64,000 nt of DNA from an uncultured Flavobacteriaceae bacterium (lineage in GTDB: Bacteria; Bacteroidota; Bacteroidia; Flavobacteriales; Flavobacteriaceae). Every line of letters starts with the position of its first letter. Within the stretch, counting starts at the first letter, position 1. A program made the position numbers and the translations under genes. The notes under the pieces were generated by a model, which was not told the DNA's origin, did no database searches, and saw only the letters and a program-made list of their open reading frames with translations. The stretch covers positions 1 to 64,000 of the forward strand of contig CALDUF010000064.1 of assembly GCA_937923515.1 (NCBI GenBank), given 5' to 3'. Shown in pieces: positions 58,742 to 64,000 of this stretch.

Positions 58742-59794
58742 ATGAAAATTTTAGTGATACAGCAGAAAATGATTGGAGATGTTTTAACTTCTACTATTCT
58801 TTTTGAAGCTTTGAAAGAAAAATATCCTGAAGCAGAACTTCATTATCTAATAAATTCGCACACATTGAGTGTGGTGGAAAACAACCCTTTTATAGACGAT
58901 TATATTGTATTTACGCCAGAGATTGAAAAACAATATTTAAAATTTTGGGGTTTAATAAAATCTATAAGGTCTAATAAATATGATGTTGTAATAGATGCCT
59001 ATTCAAAATTATCAAGTAATATTTTAAGTGGGTTTTCAAAAGCAAAAACAAAAATATCTTACCGAAAAAAGTACCGCTCTTTTATTTACGATTATAATAT
59101 TGTTAGAAAAACACACACCAAATTAGCAAAAGGTATTGAAATTGATAATAGATTAAAACTGCTTGAACCGTTAGGAATTTCAACAAAAAGCATTAAACCA
59201 AAAATTTATTTAACCAATAAAGAACTAGAAAACAGCAAATTATATTTAGAAAATAATGGTATTAATACAAATGCTAAACTATTTATGATTAGTGTTTTGG
59301 GTAGTAGCAATAGTAAAACATACCCGTTACCGTACATGGCACAACTAATTGATGCAATTGTTGAAGCAACTAAAGGGCAACTACTATTTAATTATATACC
59401 ATCGCAAGTAGCACAAGCAAAGGCGGTTTTTAATCTATGTAAACCTAAAACACAACAACACATACGTTTTGATGTGTTTGGTAAAAACCTAAGAGAATTT
59501 TTAGCGATAACTAAATATTGTACTGCTTTAATTGGTAACGAGGGTGGTGCTACTAATATGGCAAAAGCACTAGATGTACCAACGTTTTCAATTTTTGCAC
59601 CATGGATTGATAAAGAGGGTTGGAATATGTTTGAAGACAACACACACGTATCTGTGCATTTAATTGATACAAAACCTGAATTATTTACAGGAAAACGTTT
59701 AAAGGAAACAAAAGGTGATGCGCAGCCTAATTATGAAGCGTTTTTACCAGAATACATTTTGCCAAAGCTAAGCAAATACTTAAACCAATTTTAA
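58742..59794 (+). CDS. GT9 family (heptosyltransferase-like) glycosyltransferase
   Basis: KILVIQQKMIGDVLTSTILFEALKEKYP; ALIGNEGGATNMAKALDVPTFSIFAPW. Confidence 0.88.
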   Translation: MKILVIQQKMIGDVLTSTILFEALKEKYPEAELHYLINSHTLSVVENNPFIDDYIVFTPEIEKQYLKFWGLIKSIRSNKYDVVIDAYSKLSSNILSGFSKAKTKISYRKKYRSFIYDYNIVRKTHTKLAKGIEIDNRLKLLEPLGISTKSIKPKIYLTNKELENSKLYLENNGINTNAKLFMISVLGSSNSKTYPLPYMAQLIDAIVEATKGQLLFNYIPSQVAQAKAVFNLCKPKTQQHIRFDVFGKNLREFLAITKYCTALIGNEGGATNMAKALDVPTFSIFAPWIDKEGWNMFEDNTHVSVHLIDTKPELFTGKRLKETKGDAQPNYEAFLPEYILPKLSKYLNQF

Positions 59795-60616
59795 TCAAAG
59801 TTTTTTTATACCAAATGGGGTTTGCTTTACTTTTTGCTGCTTTGTTATCGCTCTAATTTTTTTATTCTTTTCTATCATCTCAGGTTTTACATAATCTCTT
59901 TCATGGTATAAATGTAAACAAATGGCACTATACCGTATTTGCTTAAATTTAATACCTAAATTTACTAAGCGCTCCCCTATTTCTCTGTCTTCGCCTCCGT
60001 ATTCCATACGTTCGTCAAAACCATTAACTTCAATAATATTTGCTTTCCAGCCAGAAACATTCATACCATCAAACGTAGCTTTGGTAGTTGTAAACGTATT
60101 TAAAAAATACTCTTTAAATCCTCTTGACGTTAACTTATTACTTTTAAATGTTTTCTTTAAACCGTGATGTTTTAACCAATCTATTTTAAAACAATCTTGG
60201 GTTTCTATATCTGTTTTTGTAATTAATTTACTAATGGTTAAAGGCAGTTTAAAATAGCCACCAGATAAGCAATAACCTACTTCTCTTTTATTAATATGAC
60301 TTTGCAAAAAATCATTTCTAGCAATACAATCGCCATCAGTAAATACCAAATAAGCGCCTACACTGGCCAATGTGGCTTTGTTTAAAATGGTAGTTTTTCT
60401 AAAACCTTTATCGGCATGCCAAATATGTTTTATAGGAAAATTGACCAATTTAGACATGTTGTCAATCATTATTTTAGTCGTTTCAGTAGAACCATCATCG
60501 GCTATTACAACTTCAAAATTCTTGTAGGTTTGATAATTGTAACTCCACAACACGTTTTCCAACCATTTAGGCTGATTGTAAGTACTTATGATAACTGAAA
60601 CATCTATAGCTTGCAT
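59795..60616 (-). CDS. GT2 family glycosyltransferase (chondroitin-polymerase-like C-terminus)
   Basis: DVSVIISTYNQPKWLENVLWS, VVIADDGSTE, FTDGDCIARNDFL, NGFDERMEYGGEDREIGERL. Confidence 0.9.
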   Translation of the reverse strand: MQAIDVSVIISTYNQPKWLENVLWSYNYQTYKNFEVVIADDGSTETTKIMIDNMSKLVNFPIKHIWHADKGFRKTTILNKATLASVGAYLVFTDGDCIARNDFLQSHINKREVGYCLSGGYFKLPLTISKLITKTDIETQDCFKIDWLKHHGLKKTFKSNKLTSRGFKEYFLNTFTTTKATFDGMNVSGWKANIIEVNGFDERMEYGGEDREIGERLVNLGIKFKQIRYSAICLHLYHERDYVKPEMIEKNKKIRAITKQQKVKQTPFGIKKL

Positions 60617-60661
60617 TGTGTCAAAAATAGCTATTTTTACACAATAAAATCAACGTTTTTT

Positions 60662-61432
60662 TTGAATCAAAAGCAAACTAAAATATCTGCGCTACTTATT
60701 ACCTACAATGAGGAAAAACACATTGTTAGCGCTATAAAAAATATTGAATTTGCCGATGAAATTATTGTGGTTGATGGTAAAAGTACTGATGCTACAGTAC
60801 AACTTTTAGAGCAATTTCCAAAGGTTAAGGTAATATCTAGAGCTTTTAAAAATTTTGCAGACCAACGCAATTTTGCAATAAACCAAGCCGCGCACCAGTG
60901 GATTTTATTTATTGATGCCGATGAGCGTATTCCCAAACCTTTAAAACACGAACTTTTAGAGGCTATAAATATTAAAAATGATGTGGTGGCGTATTTATTT
61001 AAACGGCGCTTCTTCTTTAATAAAAAAGTAATTAAATACAGTGGTTTACAATCTGACACCACATATAGGCTTTTTAAAAAAGAGAGCGCAAAATACGATA
61101 CATCTAAACTAGTACATGAGCAACTTATTGTAAATGGAAAAAGTCGTGTTTTAAACAACTACATGTTGCATTATTGTTATACTAGTAATACAGACTATAA
61201 ACGTAAAATGGAACATTATGCAACCTTAAAAGCTGAAGAATTGCATACTAACGGAAAACAAGCAACCCTAGCACATTTTATATTTAGGCCTGTTTACAAA
61301 TTTATTACCAATTATATATTTAGATTGGGGTTTCTTGATGGAAAAGAGGGTTTTAGCATTTGCTATTTAAGCGCTTATGGGGTTTGGTACCGTTATAAGA
61401 TGCTTAAAATGTTAAACAAAACTAAAGCTTAA
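60662..61432 (+). CDS. GT2 family glycosyltransferase, WaaE/KdtX-like (ORF opens at 60611; TTG 60662 preferred)
   Basis: ISALLITYNEEKHIVSAIKNIEFADEIIVVDGKSTD, WILFIDADERIP, YSGLQSDTTYRLFKKE. Confidence 0.88.
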   Translation: MNQKQTKISALLITYNEEKHIVSAIKNIEFADEIIVVDGKSTDATVQLLEQFPKVKVISRAFKNFADQRNFAINQAAHQWILFIDADERIPKPLKHELLEAINIKNDVVAYLFKRRFFFNKKVIKYSGLQSDTTYRLFKKESAKYDTSKLVHEQLIVNGKSRVLNNYMLHYCYTSNTDYKRKMEHYATLKAEELHTNGKQATLAHFIFRPVYKFITNYIFRLGFLDGKEGFSICYLSAYGVWYRYKMLKMLNKTKA

Positions 61433-61458
61433 TATTACAAGTGTTAATAATAAAATTT

Positions 61459-62259
61459 TTATTGAATTGGTGATTTAGAAACGCTTTTCTTATATTTTTT
61501 CTTCCAGAAGAAAACTTGTTTTTTAAGTCTTATCTTTTTATAATATTGCTCTTGAAATGCTACAGTAAATTGCCACATTAAATTAAATACCTCGTCATAA
61601 CTTTTATTGGCGCATTTCGCATATTCATCACTCATAACTGCAACCATACTTTTATGAGTTGTTAAACGTGCAAAGTTTTTAATTCTAGTTTCAAAATCTA
61701 AAGTTCTAAATTCCATTCTATTCAAATCAACCAAATAAAATTCATAGTCTTTTTCTGTTTGTTTTATAAGCGTATTTCCTGGAGAATGGTCTAAAAAGTG
61801 AATACCCAATTCGTGTAGTTTAAACGTAAATCTTGTAAAAGCTCTTAAAATAACTTCATGATTTGGGTAATTTAAATCTGTTGTTAGCTCTCTATACGTT
61901 ATATCACACATTTGATGCTCGCTAATATAATAGCTATTTTTAAACAGCAGTGGCGTGGTAAACTCATAATATGCAATAGGCTGTGGTGTACCTATTCCCT
62001 TTTTTATCAACATATTGGCATATTCAAAAGAACGCTGTGCTTTACTTTTTCTTAAAAACTTATATGCAATTTGGTTTATTATGTTAGGTACTTTAAAAGA
62101 CTTAATATTAACAGTAATAGCGCTAAGTTTAAATAGTTTTATAGCATTTCTATCTTGATTGCCAAAGTCTTCGCCTTCAGTTTCAAAATTTTTGATAAAA
62201 GCACTTAATGTCTCTTCTTGATTTTTATAGTTAGGATGGACAACTAAAGTTGTTTTCAT
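61459..62259 (-). CDS. LPS core (Kdo/InaA-type) kinase family protein
   Basis: GIHFLDHSPGNTLI (catalytic Asp...Asn) and FYLVDLNRMEF (DFG-like). Confidence 0.78.
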   Translation of the reverse strand: MKTTLVVHPNYKNQEETLSAFIKNFETEGEDFGNQDRNAIKLFKLSAITVNIKSFKVPNIINQIAYKFLRKSKAQRSFEYANMLIKKGIGTPQPIAYYEFTTPLLFKNSYYISEHQMCDITYRELTTDLNYPNHEVILRAFTRFTFKLHELGIHFLDHSPGNTLIKQTEKDYEFYLVDLNRMEFRTLDFETRIKNFARLTTHKSMVAVMSDEYAKCANKSYDEVFNLMWQFTVAFQEQYYKKIRLKKQVFFWKKKYKKSVSKSPIQ

Positions 62260-62289
62260 GAAACGTATTTACGCAGTTTACTTGTGCTG

Positions 62290-62297
62290 CAAATATA
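62290..62297 (-). promoter_or_regulatory. -7 box TATATTTG upstream of kinase gene
   Basis: caaatata on + strand; 31 bp upstream of start. Confidence 0.45.
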
Positions 62298-62614
62298 TTT
62301 AAATAAAATTGAGTTAAACTATGCTACTTAAATTAGGATAATCTAAGATATGTTTGTGAAGCCTTAAAGACATAAAATAGTAATTAATACGTGTAATGAA
62401 TAATGTGATTCTAAAAGTTTTTTTCTTATTCAGTTAGTAGTTCAAATTTAGCTTAAAATACTTAGCAATTATATAGTGTTTGCTCTAATTCATATATCTC
62501 ACAATTCAAGAACTAAGACCCTTCAAAATAAAGTTTAAGAAAAATTAATTGCAACGCGTCATGTTCAATTACAACTAATCATTCCGTAAAAAAACAAATT
62601 ATCAATATTAACTC

Positions 62615-62622
62615 TATATTTG
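62615..62622 (+). promoter_or_regulatory. -7 box TATATTTG upstream of GT4 gene
   Basis: Matches TANNTTTG; 14 bp before GTG 62637. Confidence 0.45.
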
Positions 62623-62636
62623 TTTAAAAATTTATA

Positions 62637-63692
62637 GTGTCCAAAAAGGTTGTTTATATTCTTCATAAAAATGGTTCTAACAGCCATTATACCGCACTAA
62701 AACACTTACTTTCAGAGCAAAACACAACTTTAAAATATAGAGAATTTTCAATTATTAGCACTTTTTTTAAGGCTCTTCTAAAGGGTAACGGTCGTGTCAT
62801 TAAAAAGCAAATTGTTAATTTTTTGTTTTTGCTAAATCTATTCATGTCAAAACATAAAAGAGTAGTTTTAGGTATAGCACCTTTTGATAAAAAATTAGTG
62901 CTTCTAACTCAAGTTTTAAAAAATCATACTATTTATTATCATACATCATGGACTTGCTGGGATGGAAGTTTTCATCCAAAACAAGACAACAATTCACCTA
63001 AAGTAAGACGAGCTTGGAAAAACTTTTTAGAAAATATGGTTAAGCATACTTTTTGTGTAACTATAAAAAGTAAAAGTGAAATTTTAAAACATTACAATGT
63101 AAAAAAAGCAAATATACATGTGGTTAATCACGCTGCAGACCCCGCTTTTTTTCAACCTGCAAAAATCTCAGAAAAAAAACCGTTAAGCTTTATTTATTAT
63201 GGAAGACTCGTACCAGAAAAGGGTATAGAGGAATTACTTGATTTTTTTGCTGATCAACAAAATGCAATATTAACTATTATTGGCAATGGTAAATTAATAG
63301 ATACAGTAAAGCTTTTTTCAGATAAATTTAAAAATATAACGCATTTACAAGCCACAGAAAACAAAGAAGAACTTATTCATAAAGTAGCATCGCACCAATA
63401 CTTGGTTTTAAACTCAAAAAAAAGCCCAAAATGGGAAGAACTTTTTGGATTGACAATTATAGAAAGTATGGCTTTGGGCACAATACCTATTGCAACTAAC
63501 CATACAGGACCGAAAGAAATATTAACTCCTGATTTGGGATATTTATGTGAGGAACATAACTTAATTGACAAAATTGCGGAGTTAATTGAAATAGATGCTT
63601 TTGATGAAAACATGTCTAAAAATTGTAAAAAAATTGCAACCAATTACAAAGTAGACAACATTAGTGAAAAATGGAATGCCATATTATACTAA
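62637..63692 (+). CDS. GT4 family glycosyltransferase
   Basis: FIYYGRLVPEKGIEELLDFF, LFGLTIIESMALGTIPIATNHTGPKEIL. Confidence 0.9.
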   Translation: MSKKVVYILHKNGSNSHYTALKHLLSEQNTTLKYREFSIISTFFKALLKGNGRVIKKQIVNFLFLLNLFMSKHKRVVLGIAPFDKKLVLLTQVLKNHTIYYHTSWTCWDGSFHPKQDNNSPKVRRAWKNFLENMVKHTFCVTIKSKSEILKHYNVKKANIHVVNHAADPAFFQPAKISEKKPLSFIYYGRLVPEKGIEELLDFFADQQNAILTIIGNGKLIDTVKLFSDKFKNITHLQATENKEELIHKVASHQYLVLNSKKSPKWEELFGLTIIESMALGTIPIATNHTGPKEILTPDLGYLCEEHNLIDKIAELIEIDAFDENMSKNCKKIATNYKVDNISEKWNAILY

Positions 63693-63696
63693 AAAA

Positions 63697-64000
63697 ATGA
63701 TAGACGTAAGTTGTATTATTATTAATTACAATACTTCAAAATATACTTTTGAAGCGGTAGCATCAATATTAAAAACACACGTAAACACAATTTCATTCGA
63801 AATTATTGTTGTTGATAATGCATCTCACAACGAGGATTATTTACAACTAAAAACTTCTATTGAGGCATTAAAGGCTGATAATGTATGCTTGGTAAGAAGT
63901 AATATAAACACGGGGTTTGGAACTGGAAATATGACGGGCGTAAAACATGCATCGCCTTGTAAATATTTTGCTTTTATAAATAATGACACGTTACAGGTGA
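63697..64000 (+). CDS. GT2 family glycosyltransferase, N-terminal part (truncated by window end)
   Basis: Own translation: MIDVSCIIINYNTSKYTFEAVASILKTHVNTISFEIIVVDNASHNEDY...FAFINNDTLQV. Confidence 0.85.
   Translation, partial: MIDVSCIIINYNTSKYTFEAVASILKTHVNTISFEIIVVDNASHNEDYLQLKTSIEALKADNVCLVRSNINTGFGTGNMTGVKHASPCKYFAFINNDTLQV

Noticed and set aside
60611-60661. Upstream start at 60611 for the plus-strand GT2
   Set aside because: Would overlap the start of the divergent 59795-60616 gene; the domain begins right after TTG 60662.
1-64000. CRISPR arrays, rRNA, tRNA, transposases, phage or anti-phage defence genes
   Set aside because: Looked for and not seen; no regularly spaced identical repeats, cloverleaf-like genes or hallmark proteins.

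Overview
64 kb window of an AT-rich Flavobacteriaceae-type chromosome. Evidence: Bacteroidetes TANNTTTG -7 boxes, GSIII glutamine synthetase, DUF368/DUF349/DUF5606 proteins and many small lipoproteins. The content is mostly housekeeping and metabolic: ECF sigma operon, beta-oxidation operon (MarR-fadN-fadA-fadE-like), purL, glutamine synthetases, aroE, def, ruvX, dapD, and an LPS/glycan glycosyltransferase region at the right end. I saw no rRNA, tRNA, CRISPR, transposase or prophage. Strongest leads for a second look: (1) a three-gene sucrose-type module in which a sucrose-phosphatase-like HAD domain is fused to a 6-hairpin glycosidase domain, beside an SPS-like glycosyltransferase and a PfkB kinase; (2) a TetR/ABC/HlyD/TolC operon whose ABC ATPase keeps Walker A but has lost the Q-loop, signature, Walker B and H-loop consensus residues; (3) a run of five predicted lipoproteins (sulfatase, YHYH, MORN/YwqK, SCO1, YCF48-like propeller); (4) two long perfect palindromes, likely TetR and MarR operators; (5) a degenerate direct-repeat array with ~28-29 bp period upstream of a small secreted protein gene; (6) an intergenic element resembling a dispersed flavobacterial repeat. 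Family calls come from reading the translations by eye; no searches were run.
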